Of a stretch of 53,532 bases of DNA, positions 34,440-44,473 are shown one piece after another. Under the pieces are notes generated by a model that saw nothing but the letters and a program-made list of their open reading frames with translations, had not been told where the DNA came from and made no database searches. The DNA is taken from positions 1-53,532 of the forward strand of contig NZ_JAFHKI010000163.1 in NCBI RefSeq assembly GCF_016937615.1, read 5' to 3'. Numbering within the stretch: the first letter of the stretch is position 1; each line of letters opens with the position of its first letter. This DNA is from Pseudomonas lactucae (GTDB lineage: Bacteria > Pseudomonadota > Gammaproteobacteria > Pseudomonadales > Pseudomonadaceae). Both the position numbers and the translations under genes were made by a program.

Positions 34440-37400
34440 ATGTTCGATTCGCTCAAAGCCATCAGCCGTCGTGTTGTCGGTGTGTTTCTGACCGTGGCGA
34501 GGGCCGTTTTCGGACAATGGCAGCCGCCGCAATGGCTGCGCGCCGTCGGCCGTGGCGTGGCGAACCTGGGGGGTAAAGCCCGTGCTTACCCGCGCCAGAC
34601 CGGTGCCGGGGTGCTCGGCCTCGTGCTGCTCGCCGCTGCGGGTTTCTACGGCTGGCACTGGTATTCCAACCTGCCGAAGCCGCACACCGCGAGTTATTCG
34701 CTGCATAAACCGAACCTGACCGACTACACCCAGCCAACCCCGGTTGTGGATAACTTGCAGGTGCGCTTCGCCGAATCCGTGGCCCCACTGGCGGCCATCG
34801 GCAAACCGGTGACCGAGGGCATTACCCTCAAACCCGAGGTTGCCGGTACCTGGCGCTGGGCGGATGACCGCAGCCTGTTGTTCGTGCCGGAAAAAGACTG
34901 GCCCATCGACGCCCATTACACCCTCGACCTGGCGAAGAAAAACCTGCTCGCCGATGGTGTGTTGCTCGACCAATACAGCACGCAATTTTCCACCCAGCCG
35001 TTCCGCGCCACCCTGGCGCAAAACGAGCTGTACCAAGACCCGTCCAATCCGACGCTGAAACAGCTTGTTGCAACCTTCCATTTTTCCCACCCGGTAGATG
35101 AAGACAACCTACGCAAACGCGTAACGGTGACCCTCGGCAAAGGCTTGGCCTACCGCGACGCCCAGCTGCCCAACCGTCCGGAAATCACCTTCGACGAGAA
35201 AAAACTCAACGCCTACGTACGCTCCGCCGCCCTGGCCACGCCGCTGGAAAGTACCCCGGTCAGCGCCAAACTCGATGAAGGCATCAAGGCGCGTGACGGT
35301 GGCAATGCCAGCACCGCGCCGTTGGTGGCGGAAGTTACCGTGCCCGGCCGCTATCGCCTGACCTTTACTGGCGCCGAAGTCAGCTTTGTGGACAACGAGC
35401 GCGGCGAGCCCGAGCCGGTGTTGATGTTCAGCAGCTCCAGCGCCGTGGCCGATGAGACCATCGCCGGTAAGGTGCAAGCCTGGCTGCTGCCGGAAAAAGC
35501 CCAGGACGACACCCGCCCCTATAACACCAACGAGATCGACGACGCCTTGCTGGCCCGCAGCGCCAAGGTCACGCTGACCCACGTGCCCAGCGTCGAACCG
35601 CTGAACACCCTGCACGCCTTCAAATTCAAGGCACCGGCCGGCCGCGCGCTGTATGTGCGCGTGCCCGCCAACCTGGAAGCCATTGGTGGGTATCTGGCGA
35701 AGAATCCTACGGCGTCGCTGGTGAGCATGCCGGCGTATCCGCGCACGTTGCAGTTCTTGTCTGACGGCGCATTGCTCAGCCTCAATGGCGAAAAACGCCT
35801 GGGCTTCATGGCCCGTGGTGTGCCCGGCGCTCACGTGGAAATCGCCCGTCTGTTGCCCAACCAGTTGCAACATCTGGTGGACCAGAGCAGCGGCAGCTTT
35901 GCCCGGCCGAACTTCGGCAATGAATACTTCGATCGCATGGTTGAGCGTCAGACGTTGGACATCCCGCTGTCGTCCAACGACCCGGCCAAAACCGTCTACG
36001 ACAACGTGGACCTGAGCCACTACCTCACCGCCAACGGCGGCCGGCGCGGTATTTTTGTGCTCAAGCTCAGCCCACAGGATGAACCGGCCGAGCGCACCTT
36101 CGACTACGATCGCAGCAGTACCAGCGACCTGCGGTTTATCGTGGTGACCGACCTCGGCATCATTGCCAAGCGTTCCAGTGATGGCAGCCACGATGTGTAT
36201 GTGCAGTCCATCGGCAACGGTTCGCCGGTGGCCGACGCCCAGGTCGACATCATTGGTCGCAACGGTCTGCCCGTAAGCAGTGGGCACACCGACGGCGAAG
36301 GCCACGTGCATTTCGCCAAGCTGGACGAACTGCGCCGCGAGAAAACGCCGCTGATGTATGTGGTCAGCCGCGGCAATGACCAGTCGTTCCTGCCGATTGC
36401 CCGTCAGTCCCAGCAACTGGATTTGTCGCGCTTCGATGTAGGCGGTTTGGAAGAAGACGGCGCGATTGATCGCCTCAGTGCCTACCTGTTTACCGACCGT
36501 GGCCTGTACCGGCCCGGCGAAACCGCGCACTTGGGCATGATCGTGCGCAGCGGCAACTGGAAAGGCGCCTTGCAAGGCCTGCCTGTGGAGTTGCAAATCA
36601 CCGACCCACGCGGCCTGGAAGTGATCCGTCAACCGCTGAAGCTGTCGACCAGCGGTTTTGAGACCTTTGATTTCCCGAGCAGCGAAGTCAGCCCCGCCGG
36701 GGAATACACCGCAACCTTGCAACTGATTGGCCAGAAGCAGACCCGCACCGACCTGGGCAGTGTCAGCTTCAAGGTCCGCGACTTTGAGCCGGACCGTATG
36801 AAAGTCAGCCTGAGCCTGCACGACACACCGGTGCAGGGCTGGATTCCACCGGACCAGGTGGTGGCCAAAGTCACTGCGATGCACCTGTTCGGCGCCCCGG
36901 GGGCAGGTCGTCGCGTGACCGCGAAGATGGCCCTGAGCCCGACGCTCGCGGCTTTCGACCGCTACCCCGATTACCGTTTCCGTCTCAATGACTCGCTGGA
37001 AGACGCCAGCACCGAAGACCTGGCCGAAACCACTGTCGACGATAACGGCCAGGCCGTGCTCGACCTCAACCTGCAACGTTTTGCCAACAGCACCTATCGC
37101 CTGCAAGTGATGACCCAGGTGTACGAGGCCGAAGGTGGGCGCAACGTGGCCGCGCAAAGTGCGTTGCTGGTGTCGTCCGCGCCCTACCTGGTGGGTGTGA
37201 AAAGTCAGGATTCGCTGTCGTACGTCGCCAAGGACGCCCCGCGCCAGGTGCACTGGCTCGCCGTCGCACCGGACCTCACACCGTTGGCGGTGGACGGCCT
37301 GACCAGCGAAGTGGTCGAACACCGATATGTGTCGGTGCTGGTGAAGCAATCCAACGGCACCTACAAGTACGAATCGCGCATCAAGAACATCAGCCAACCG

Positions 37401-40256
37401 GCCTCACCGCTGGTGATGACCAAAGAGGGCGCCAAGCAGAGCCTGAACACCGGCACGCCGGGGGATTTCACCCTGCAACTGAAGGACGCCAACGGCAACC
37501 TGCTCAACCAGATCGACTACAGCGTGGCCGGGCGCGGCAATACTTCGCGCTCGCTGGAACGCAACGCCGAGTTGCAACTGCGCCTGGATAAACGCAGCTA
37601 CGCCACCGGTGACGAGATCGCCATCAGCATCCGCGCGCCGTATACCGGCGCGGGCTTGATCACCATCGAGCGCGACAAGGTCTACACCCAGCAGTGGTTC
37701 AAGGCCGACAGCACCAACAGCGTGCAACACATCCGCGTGCCGGCCGGGCTTGAGGGCAATGCCTACGTCAACGTGCAGTTCGTGCGCGACATCGGCTCGG
37801 CCGAGGTCTACATGAGCCCGCTGTCCTACGGCGTGGTGCCGTTCAGCATCAACCTGGATGCGCGACGCATGGCGCTGAAGGTCGAAGGCCCGGCGAAGAT
37901 CGAACCGGGGCAGACCCTGGATATCAAGGTCAACGCCGACCGACCGGGCCGCGCAGTGGTGTACGCCGTGGACGAGGGCATCCTGCAGGTGGCGCGCTAC
38001 CAGACGCCGGACCCATTGGGCTTCTTCTTCCAGAAACGTGCGTTGGAGGTGGGTACCAGTCAGATCCTTGACCTGATCCTGCCGGAATTCTCCCGCCTTC
38101 TCAGTGGGGCGGCGCCCGGTGGCGATACGGAAGGCGCACTGGCCAACCACCTCAACCCGTTCAAACGTAAACATCAACCGCCAGTGGCGTGGTGGTCCGG
38201 GCTGGTGGATTTGCCGGCCGGTGAAACCGTGCTGCATTACCAGGTGCCGGACAGCTTCAACGGCAAGTTGCACCTGTTTGCGGTGGCGGTGGATACCGAC
38301 AGCGTGGGCGTCAGCGAGGCCACCACCGACGTGCGTGGGCCCATCGTGATCACGCCGAACGTACCGGCCTTCGTCGCACCGGGGGATGTGTTCAATGTCA
38401 GCGCCGGGGTGTTCAGTAACCTCGACGCGGCGGCGGATGTGAAGTTTGAAGTGCAGACCAGCGCCGGCCTTGTGGTGCAGGGCGACAAGGGCAGCACCCT
38501 GTCGCTGCAACCGCGCAAGGAAGGCACTGCCGAGTTCAAGATCAAGGTCGGCGACACCCTCGGCTCGGCAGACCTGCGATTTGTCGCGGTATTGCCGGGT
38601 GGCAAGCGCATCCAGGTGGCTGAAACCACCTCGATCCGCCCCCTGAGCGAACACCGCGTGGCCCTGAGCCTGGGCCGTTTCGATAGCGCCAGCAAAGAGC
38701 TTAAACCGACGCGTGAGCTGTTCAGTCAACTGCGCGACGTACAGTTGGGCGTGGCCGCTTCGCCGCTGGTATGGGCCAACGGCCTCAAGCACTACCTGGA
38801 TGACTACGGCTACGCGTGCACCGAGCAATTGGTGTCCAAGGCCATGCCGGCGTTGATCTGGGGCGGCACCGCACCCGAGGCCGAACAAGCCTTCGCCGGC
38901 GCGGTGCGCATGCTGCGCCAACGCCAGAACCAGGCCGGCGGTTTCGGTTTGTGGGCGGCCAACCCGGATGTGGCGCCGTACGCCAGCCTGTACGCCACCG
39001 ACTTCCTGATTGAAGCCAAGGAACGCGGGCTGCCGGTACCGGAAGACCTGCTGGTGCGCGCCAATACCTATCTGACCGACCTGGCCAACGGCCCGAGCGA
39101 AGGCTTGTCGGAACTGCGCAACCGCGCCTACGCCAGTTACTTGCTGAGCCGTCAGGGGATTCTGGTAAGCGGCGCCTTGAGCGATATTCGCGAACGCTAC
39201 GAAAGCTACTTCAAGGACAGTTGGCAGAACGACCTGGGTGCCGCTTACCTGGCCGCCAGTTACAAGCTGCTCAAGCAGGATCGCCAGGCCGATACCCTGT
39301 TCCGCAAAATCCCTTGGCGTTCGCTGGTGGATAAGTGGGACAGCGACGGCCTGTACTACGACCCGCTGGTGCACGACGCCGAACACTTGCACCTGTTGGC
39401 GCGCCACTTCCCTGAGCTGATGGACGACGTGCCCACGGCGCTGCTGGATAAACTCGGCAAGCGTCTCAATGAGCAACGCTACAACTCGCTGTCGGCGGCC
39501 CTGTTGCTGCGCGCCCTGGACAACTATGGCCAGCGTGCGCAAAGCGATATGACCCTCAAGGCTACCGCCTGGCTGGGCGACAAACAGCAACAACTGCTGG
39601 AAATGGCCGGCCAGCCGCCCCGCGCCGCCGTACCAGGCACTACGCAAAAGTTGGTGATGGAAAAATCCGACGGCCCAGCGGCGTTCTACATGCTCAGCGA
39701 AGCCGGTTTCGATAAGGGTGCCAAGCTCAAGGCCATCAACAATGGCCTGGAGATCATCCACGAATACCTCGACCTCAAGGGTGAGCCGGTGAGCAAAGTT
39801 GCAGTGGGCGATGAGTTCCTGGTACGCCTGCGTCTGCGCGCTACCGACCGTGACCAGGTGCAGCAAGTGGCGGTTGTCGACCTGCTGCCCGGTGGCGTCG
39901 AGCCTGTGTATAACTTGCCGCCGGAGCCGGAACCGCAAGCCGCCAACAGCGAGGAAAGCGAAGGTGAAGGCGAGGAATCCGAGTACGTGGAAGCCAGCGA
40001 CGAAGAAGTCGACACCTGGCAGGCGCCCATCGGTGAAACCGAGCTGAGCAACTGGCAACCGGACTACGTGGATGTGCGTGACGACCGCGTGGTGCTGTAC
40101 GGCACCGCACTGCGCGATGTAGGCACTTTCGTATACCGCGTGCGCGCTACCAACGCAGGGACGTTCAATACGCCACCGGCCTATGCCGAAGGCATGTACG
40201 AAACCACCCTGCAAGGGCGCGGTAAAGTAGGCCAGCTTGAAATTACCAAGCCTTAA
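34440..40256 (+). CDS. Alpha-2-macroglobulin family protein (YfhM-type)
   Basis: This 1938-residue protein traps proteases in the periplasm. A basic cytoplasmic start and one membrane helix (about 58-75, GVLGLVLLAAAGFYGW) anchor it; there is no lipobox, unlike lipoprotein relatives. Many macroglobulin beta-domains follow (e.g. TDRGLYRPGETAHLGMIVR near 685). The thioester motif is YACTEQLVSKA (CxEQ, Cys codon at 38817), so covalent trapping is possible. The C-terminal quarter has the alpha/alpha toroid and a receptor-like domain interrupted by an acidic stretch (SEESEGEGEESEYVEASDEE). I use ATG 34440, preceded by AGGG. pbpC starts inside its last codons, the pairing known from E. coli yfhM-pbpC. 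Confidence 0.93.
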   Translation: MFDSLKAISRRVVGVFLTVARAVFGQWQPPQWLRAVGRGVANLGGKARAYPRQTGAGVLGLVLLAAAGFYGWHWYSNLPKPHTASYSLHKPNLTDYTQPTPVVDNLQVRFAESVAPLAAIGKPVTEGITLKPEVAGTWRWADDRSLLFVPEKDWPIDAHYTLDLAKKNLLADGVLLDQYSTQFSTQPFRATLAQNELYQDPSNPTLKQLVATFHFSHPVDEDNLRKRVTVTLGKGLAYRDAQLPNRPEITFDEKKLNAYVRSAALATPLESTPVSAKLDEGIKARDGGNASTAPLVAEVTVPGRYRLTFTGAEVSFVDNERGEPEPVLMFSSSSAVADETIAGKVQAWLLPEKAQDDTRPYNTNEIDDALLARSAKVTLTHVPSVEPLNTLHAFKFKAPAGRALYVRVPANLEAIGGYLAKNPTASLVSMPAYPRTLQFLSDGALLSLNGEKRLGFMARGVPGAHVEIARLLPNQLQHLVDQSSGSFARPNFGNEYFDRMVERQTLDIPLSSNDPAKTVYDNVDLSHYLTANGGRRGIFVLKLSPQDEPAERTFDYDRSSTSDLRFIVVTDLGIIAKRSSDGSHDVYVQSIGNGSPVADAQVDIIGRNGLPVSSGHTDGEGHVHFAKLDELRREKTPLMYVVSRGNDQSFLPIARQSQQLDLSRFDVGGLEEDGAIDRLSAYLFTDRGLYRPGETAHLGMIVRSGNWKGALQGLPVELQITDPRGLEVIRQPLKLSTSGFETFDFPSSEVSPAGEYTATLQLIGQKQTRTDLGSVSFKVRDFEPDRMKVSLSLHDTPVQGWIPPDQVVAKVTAMHLFGAPGAGRRVTAKMALSPTLAAFDRYPDYRFRLNDSLEDASTEDLAETTVDDNGQAVLDLNLQRFANSTYRLQVMTQVYEAEGGRNVAAQSALLVSSAPYLVGVKSQDSLSYVAKDAPRQVHWLAVAPDLTPLAVDGLTSEVVEHRYVSVLVKQSNGTYKYESRIKNISQPASPLVMTKEGAKQSLNTGTPGDFTLQLKDANGNLLNQIDYSVAGRGNTSRSLERNAELQLRLDKRSYATGDEIAISIRAPYTGAGLITIERDKVYTQQWFKADSTNSVQHIRVPAGLEGNAYVNVQFVRDIGSAEVYMSPLSYGVVPFSINLDARRMALKVEGPAKIEPGQTLDIKVNADRPGRAVVYAVDEGILQVARYQTPDPLGFFFQKRALEVGTSQILDLILPEFSRLLSGAAPGGDTEGALANHLNPFKRKHQPPVAWWSGLVDLPAGETVLHYQVPDSFNGKLHLFAVAVDTDSVGVSEATTDVRGPIVITPNVPAFVAPGDVFNVSAGVFSNLDAAADVKFEVQTSAGLVVQGDKGSTLSLQPRKEGTAEFKIKVGDTLGSADLRFVAVLPGGKRIQVAETTSIRPLSEHRVALSLGRFDSASKELKPTRELFSQLRDVQLGVAASPLVWANGLKHYLDDYGYACTEQLVSKAMPALIWGGTAPEAEQAFAGAVRMLRQRQNQAGGFGLWAANPDVAPYASLYATDFLIEAKERGLPVPEDLLVRANTYLTDLANGPSEGLSELRNRAYASYLLSRQGILVSGALSDIRERYESYFKDSWQNDLGAAYLAASYKLLKQDRQADTLFRKIPWRSLVDKWDSDGLYYDPLVHDAEHLHLLARHFPELMDDVPTALLDKLGKRLNEQRYNSLSAALLLRALDNYGQRAQSDMTLKATAWLGDKQQQLLEMAGQPPRAAVPGTTQKLVMEKSDGPAAFYMLSEAGFDKGAKLKAINNGLEIIHEYLDLKGEPVSKVAVGDEFLVRLRLRATDRDQVQQVAVVDLLPGGVEPVYNLPPEPEPQAANSEESEGEGEESEYVEASDEEVDTWQAPIGETELSNWQPDYVDVRDDRVVLYGTALRDVGTFVYRVRATNAGTFNTPPAYAEGMYETTLQGRGKVGQLEITKP

Positions 40257-42534
40257 ACGCCTGACACCGCTGCTGGCAGCAGCGGCGGTGCTGGCGGGGT
40301 TGCGGTGTTGGCCCCATGCGCCGCTGGAACAAACCGTCACCTCCTCCAGGGTGGTGCTGGCTGACGACGGCTCGCTGTTACGCATGACCCTCGCGGATGA
40401 CGGCCAATACCGCCTGTGGCTACCGCTGGAGCGGATTTCGCCGTCATTGGTCCAGGCGCTGTTGCTCAAGGAAGACCGCAATTTCTACTGGCACCCGGGG
40501 GTCAATCCTGCAGCGTTGCTGCGTGCGGCCATGGCCACTTACAGCGGCGGCCAACGCCAGGGCGGATCGACCTTGAGCATGCAACTGGCGCGACGCCTGT
40601 GGGACCTGAACACCCGCCAGATCCCCGGCAAAGTGCAGCAGATGGCGTTGGCGCTGTGGCTGGAGGCGCGCTACAGCAAGCACGACATCCTTGAGGCCTA
40701 CCTGAACCTGGCACCCATGGGCGGCAATATCGAAGGCGCCGAGGCGGCCAGCCGCATCTACTTTGGCAAGTCGTCGGCGCAGTTGTCGTTGTCCGAGGCC
40801 CTGGCCCTGGCGGTGATTCCGCAACAGCCGGGACGGCGCGCGCGCTTCGGCCCTTCACTGCAAACCGCGCGGCTGCGACTGATGAATGACTGGCGCGAGA
40901 CTTATCCACAAGACCCGCGCAATGACAGTCTGCTGGACCTGCCGCTGGAGGCGCGCAACCGCCAGCAAATCCCGTTTCTGGCGCCGCACCTGAGCGAACA
41001 ACTGCTGGCGTCCCAGGCCGGCAATGAATTGAACAGCACGCTTAACCTGCCCTTGCAGCAGTTGCTCGAACGGCTGATCACAGGCTTTGTTGCCGAGCGG
41101 CGCAGCACCGGGGTGGAAAACGCCACGGCGATTCTGGTCGACAGCCGCGACCAGAGCGTCAAGGCGCTGGTGGGCTCGGCCGATTACTTATCCACAGGCA
41201 TCCACGGGCAGGTCAATGGCGTGCTGTCGCGACGGTCTCCAGGTTCAACGCTTAAACCGTTTCTGTATGGGTTGGCGCTGGACCAGGGGGTGATCCATCC
41301 CATGAGTATCCTCAAAGACCTGCCGAGTAACTTCGGCTACTTCCAGCCGGAAAATTTCGACGGCAGTTTTGTCGGGCCGCTGACTGCACGCGACGCATTG
41401 ATCCGTAGCCGCAATATCCCGGCGGTGTGGCTGGCCAGCCAGGTTAAATCGCCTTCGCTGTATGGGTTGTTGCAACGGGCCGGTATCAAAGGAATGCGCG
41501 ACGAAAGCCATTACGGCCTGGCCCTGGCGCTCGGCGGCGGCGAGATGACGCCGGAGGAGCTGGCGCGGCTGTATGTGATGCTGGCCGGCGACGGGCACCT
41601 GCGGCCATTACGTTATCTACAGGAACAAACGCCCTCTACCGGCGCGCAACTGCTCACGCCCCAGGCGGCGTTTATGGTGCGCGACATGCTGCGCCGTAAC
41701 CCACGCCCGGATGGCCTGCCCAGCCGACATTGGCGCGTCGCGTGGAAAACCGGCACCTCGTGGGGCTTTCACGATGCATGGAGCGCGGGCCTGGTCGGCC
41801 CCTATGTGCTGGTGGTGTGGGTGGGTAATTTCGATGGCCGGCCGAATCCGACGTTTATCGGCGCCAAGACCGCCGCGCCGCTGTTCTTCCGCATCGCCGA
41901 CGCCCTGCCGCTGGCTTTACCCAACGTCGCCGTCAAAGCCGATAAGCCGCCCGCCGGGCTGGTGCGCATCGACATTTGCGCGGCCTCCGGCGAACTGCCC
42001 AACCGCTGGTGCCCGCAAACCCGCAAGACGTGGTACATCCCTGGCGTCTCACCGATTCGTGTGTCCAACCTGCACCGCCCGGTACTGATCGACACCCGCA
42101 CCGGCAAGGCGGCGTGCCCGCCGTACGATGCGCAGTACAACCGCGAAGAAGTATTCGAATTCTGGCCCAGCGACGTACAACGTCTGTACCGCGCCGCCGG
42201 CCTGCCCCGCCGCACACCGCCCAACGTGATGAAAAATTGCCAGCCCAACCGCATCAGCGACCAGAGCGAAGCACCGCAAATCCGCTCACCGCTGACTCAG
42301 GTGAGCTACCAGCTACGCCTGTCCCAGCCCCAGGAAAGCATCCCGCTGAACGCCAACGCCGCCAGCGATGCGGCGACCCTGTACTGGTTCGCCGACCAGA
42401 CATTGATCGGCCAGGGCCCGCCGCAAACCACGCTGAACTGGCGTCCGGGCAAGTCCGGGGAGTATCGGTTGCGGGTCAGTGATGATCAGGGGCGCAGTGC
42501 GAGTCGGGGGCTGCGGGTGGAGTTTGTGCCTTAA
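40237..42534 (+). CDS. pbpC: Penicillin-binding protein 1C
   Basis: This 765-residue bifunctional murein synthase has an N-terminal membrane anchor (TPLLAAAAVLAGL). The GT51 glycosyltransferase domain has LLKEDRNFYWHPGVNP with the catalytic Glu and RQGGSTLSMQLARRL. The transpeptidase domain has the nucleophile in RRSPGSTLKPFLYGL (SxxK), SRN (IRSRNIPAVW) and KTGTS (WKTGTSWGFHDAW). A C-terminal BiPBP_C beta domain ends it (from about 690). The start is a TTG at 40237 overlapping the macroglobulin end by 20 bases, which implies coupled translation. The macroglobulin is thought to guard the periplasm when the wall is damaged, while PBP1C makes repairs. Confidence 0.93.
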   Translation: MKLPSLKRLTPLLAAAAVLAGLRCWPHAPLEQTVTSSRVVLADDGSLLRMTLADDGQYRLWLPLERISPSLVQALLLKEDRNFYWHPGVNPAALLRAAMATYSGGQRQGGSTLSMQLARRLWDLNTRQIPGKVQQMALALWLEARYSKHDILEAYLNLAPMGGNIEGAEAASRIYFGKSSAQLSLSEALALAVIPQQPGRRARFGPSLQTARLRLMNDWRETYPQDPRNDSLLDLPLEARNRQQIPFLAPHLSEQLLASQAGNELNSTLNLPLQQLLERLITGFVAERRSTGVENATAILVDSRDQSVKALVGSADYLSTGIHGQVNGVLSRRSPGSTLKPFLYGLALDQGVIHPMSILKDLPSNFGYFQPENFDGSFVGPLTARDALIRSRNIPAVWLASQVKSPSLYGLLQRAGIKGMRDESHYGLALALGGGEMTPEELARLYVMLAGDGHLRPLRYLQEQTPSTGAQLLTPQAAFMVRDMLRRNPRPDGLPSRHWRVAWKTGTSWGFHDAWSAGLVGPYVLVVWVGNFDGRPNPTFIGAKTAAPLFFRIADALPLALPNVAVKADKPPAGLVRIDICAASGELPNRWCPQTRKTWYIPGVSPIRVSNLHRPVLIDTRTGKAACPPYDAQYNREEVFEFWPSDVQRLYRAAGLPRRTPPNVMKNCQPNRISDQSEAPQIRSPLTQVSYQLRLSQPQESIPLNANAASDAATLYWFADQTLIGQGPPQTTLNWRPGKSGEYRLRVSDDQGRSASRGLRVEFVP

Positions 42535-42911
42535 GTATGGCGGTTGTTCTCAACAACCTCTATGTAGCTCGACTCCCCACCCCCTGCCGCACCCGACAAC
42601 CAACCCCAGACAAAACTCAGGCGAGTACGCCCAGACTTATCCACAGCCACCGTGCCCCGCGACCAACCGGACAACAGTTCACCGTCCAGCGTCAGGCACT
42701 GGAAAAGCAGCTCGAGGGTATCGGCGCCGGTTACGCGTCCGACTTGCGTGCCCAGGCGAATTCGACCGCCCTGGTAGGTACTGGAAATGGCGTCACCCTC
42801 GACAAGGTAGTGAAACACCGTGCCGGCACCGGATAACCCGTGGGTGTTGTTGGCGACCGCAAATCGACGATTGTGCAAACGCTCGCCGAGTTGGGAAAAA
42901 GGAGGTGTCAT
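42531..42911 (-). CDS. Small lipocalin-like beta-barrel protein, function unknown
   Basis: This 126-residue cytoplasmic-looking protein has the pattern NNTHGLSGAGTVFHYLVEGD and AISSTYQGGRIRLGTQVGRV, then LLFQCLTLDGELLSGWSRG, repeating as beta-strands. Homologues I recall are small beta-barrels sometimes mislabelled 'n-acetylglutamate synthase'; no activity is known. AAGGACG precedes the ATG at 42911; a frame to 43040 would run into the mobile element. The stop overlaps the convergent pbpC by four bases. The Tn7-like insertion begins 44 bp upstream of its start, so its original promoter has probably been displaced. Confidence 0.75.
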   Translation of the reverse strand: MTPPFSQLGERLHNRRFAVANNTHGLSGAGTVFHYLVEGDAISSTYQGGRIRLGTQVGRVTGADTLELLFQCLTLDGELLSGWSRGTVAVDKSGRTRLSFVWGWLSGAAGGGESSYIEVVENNRHT

Positions 42912-42949
42912 CACTGTCGCGTCCTTGCGTGGGCGTCTGGAGGTCCAAC

Positions 42950-42954
42950 GCGGG
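42950..42954. repeat. Left target-site duplication of the Tn7-like element (GCGGG)
   Basis: GCGGG here matches GCGGG at 50714-50718. The sequences just inside both copies begin TGAA in inverted orientation, and both have CTGTC at positions 20-24. Five base pairs is the duplication length of Tn7. Confidence 0.65.
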
Positions 42955-42960
42955 TGAATT

Positions 42961-43094
42961 TTGAGAATTAAAGCTGTCTTAGCCAGCCCCCAAAACTCGC
43001 GGCCTCCAGCCGTCACAAGAATCGCGCAAAACTGTCGCAACCTCCCAAGAAGCCTGCAGATACCAACGCGCTTGAGAATTAAAGCTGTCGCAAC
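42961..43094 (+). repeat. Left-end repeats of the Tn7-like element
   Basis: TTGAGAATTAAAGCTGTC occurs exactly at 42961-42978 and 43072-43089. A shorter related copy, AAAACTGTCGCAAC, lies at 43028 (compare AAAGCTGTCGCAAC at 43081). Three spaced sites resemble the Tn7 left-end layout. The rest of the gene-free stretch 43095-43391 holds nothing I recognise. Confidence 0.7.
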
Positions 43095-43391
43095 TATAAC
43101 TGATGCACGTCTGTGTCAGCTCTGGGCACTGCCGTTGATGCAGAACTGGCCCAGCTGACGACCTAACGCTGACCTACGTCTCATCGGAAAAAGACCAGAG
43201 CGGCCTTTAGAATCATATTTCTGTGTCAAAGGAGGATGGACCAGAAAGCTTGCACGGCTATTTGAGGCAGTTGGTCGCGTATTTTTTTGCGTTTGGCAGA
43301 GCAGAAACTTTGACCATAAGTCTAGATCATAACAACTTGATTCCGTTTATGATGTTCATACCGAATAGATATCAAGGACGAAGGGGGGAGC

Positions 43392-44294
43392 ATGTCAAAC
43401 ACAGTGACAACGGTCTGCTATCTGTGTGGGTTACACCCCACGGGGGAAGAAAGCCATATTATACCAAGGTTTGTGTCGACCAGAATCGCCAGAGACTGCG
43501 GAGGATTTTCGTTCAGAGAAGCATCGAATCCCAATCAGGTGATTCAGGATACGATTTCGTTTCCACTACTATGCGAAAAATGTGAGGATCGTTTTGGTGT
43601 CTGGGAAGACGAATTCGCAATAGAAACGTACCGTCCCTACTTCGATGCGCCTGCTCACCCTGTAATTTTAAGCCCCAGCACATACGATTTAATGGTTTCT
43701 ATAACTTGGCGGATACTGAAATATACTCTTTTAGAGCACCCACCAACTCTGAGTTTTAGTTACTTCCATGAGGCGGAAAAGTCTTGGCGTGAGTATCTCC
43801 TAAAAGAGCGGAAAAGTGTCGACCCATTTAATATATATCTAATTTTAGATGATGACTTTTCAGACTCTACAATTAAATCTTCCAAAGCTTTAAGCCGCAC
43901 CCACCTAAGACATACCATTGTTCAGGGGATATTTGATATACCATACTTCGGTATGCTACCAATTTTGGGACGCCACGTAGTCATGGCTAAGCTAGGACCA
44001 TTTATCCTGTATGGATCTATGTTCAATATGGAGAATCTAAGCAACCAGCCGGACTCTTGGTCAGATCTTAAGCTAAGTGTTACTAACACTGCTAGAGTGG
44101 CGCCTTCAGAGTTACCAGAGGATTTGGTTTCTCATTTGGATAGGGTGTCTTCTCGAATTACCGAAGGCATGGAGCGCCTCTCTGAACGCCAGAAAGAAAA
44201 ACAGACCGATTTTGTCAAGAAAAAACTACCAAAAGCAGCTGTAAGGCACCTTGTTGATAGAGACCAGCAAATTTTTGGGGAACCAGAACCCTAG
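43392..44294 (+). CDS. HNH-like zinc-finger protein in defence island
   Basis: This 300-residue protein has an N-terminal treble-clef candidate: CYLCG (Cys 9 and 12), ESHIIPRF (His about 22) and LLCEKCEDRF (Cys pair about 60-63). This is the arrangement of HNH-type folds and of an uncharacterised SHIIP family I recall from defence islands. A conserved QD (VIQDTISF) and WEDEFA follow. The C-terminal 200 residues are unlike anything I know and end in a charged helix. AGGGGGGAGC precedes the ATG at 43392. It is AT-rich against its surroundings, a sign of transfer. Nuclease activity is plausible but the second catalytic His is not obvious. It converges on the Shedu gene. Confidence 0.75.
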   Translation: MSNTVTTVCYLCGLHPTGEESHIIPRFVSTRIARDCGGFSFREASNPNQVIQDTISFPLLCEKCEDRFGVWEDEFAIETYRPYFDAPAHPVILSPSTYDLMVSITWRILKYTLLEHPPTLSFSYFHEAEKSWREYLLKERKSVDPFNIYLILDDDFSDSTIKSSKALSRTHLRHTIVQGIFDIPYFGMLPILGRHVVMAKLGPFILYGSMFNMENLSNQPDSWSDLKLSVTNTARVAPSELPEDLVSHLDRVSSRITEGMERLSERQKEKQTDFVKKKLPKAAVRHLVDRDQQIFGEPEP

Positions 44295-44473
44295 CGCTCC
44301 CCCAGAAGATTTCGACACTAAAGGCTTAAAAGATCGCTTAAAACTGAGAATAAGTTAGCCAGATTTCGTGAAAGGGCCGTTGAACCCTTTTATGACCCAG
44401 ACCTCGAGTCTGCCTACTAGATCGCGTAAAGCTTTCTACTCAACTTAAAACAGGAGAGTTTTTCCTTTGACGG

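Noticed and set aside
35109..37397. Second long minus-strand frame (762 codons) opposite the macroglobulin
   Set aside because: Same reason: antisense shadow with His/Gln/Val-rich noise.
37404..40481. Long open frame (1025 codons) on the minus strand opposite the macroglobulin gene
   Set aside because: It is antisense to a well-supported protein; its translation has no recognisable domain and the composition of a high-GC shadow frame.
42961..43094. Repeats at the island left end as a CRISPR array
   Set aside because: There are only two exact copies with unequal spacing and no cas genes; they match the inverted repeats at the other end instead.
43223..43585. Plus-strand frame of 120 codons overlapping the HNH-like gene start
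   Set aside because: The HNH-like frame has a good ribosome-binding site and motifs; this one has neither.
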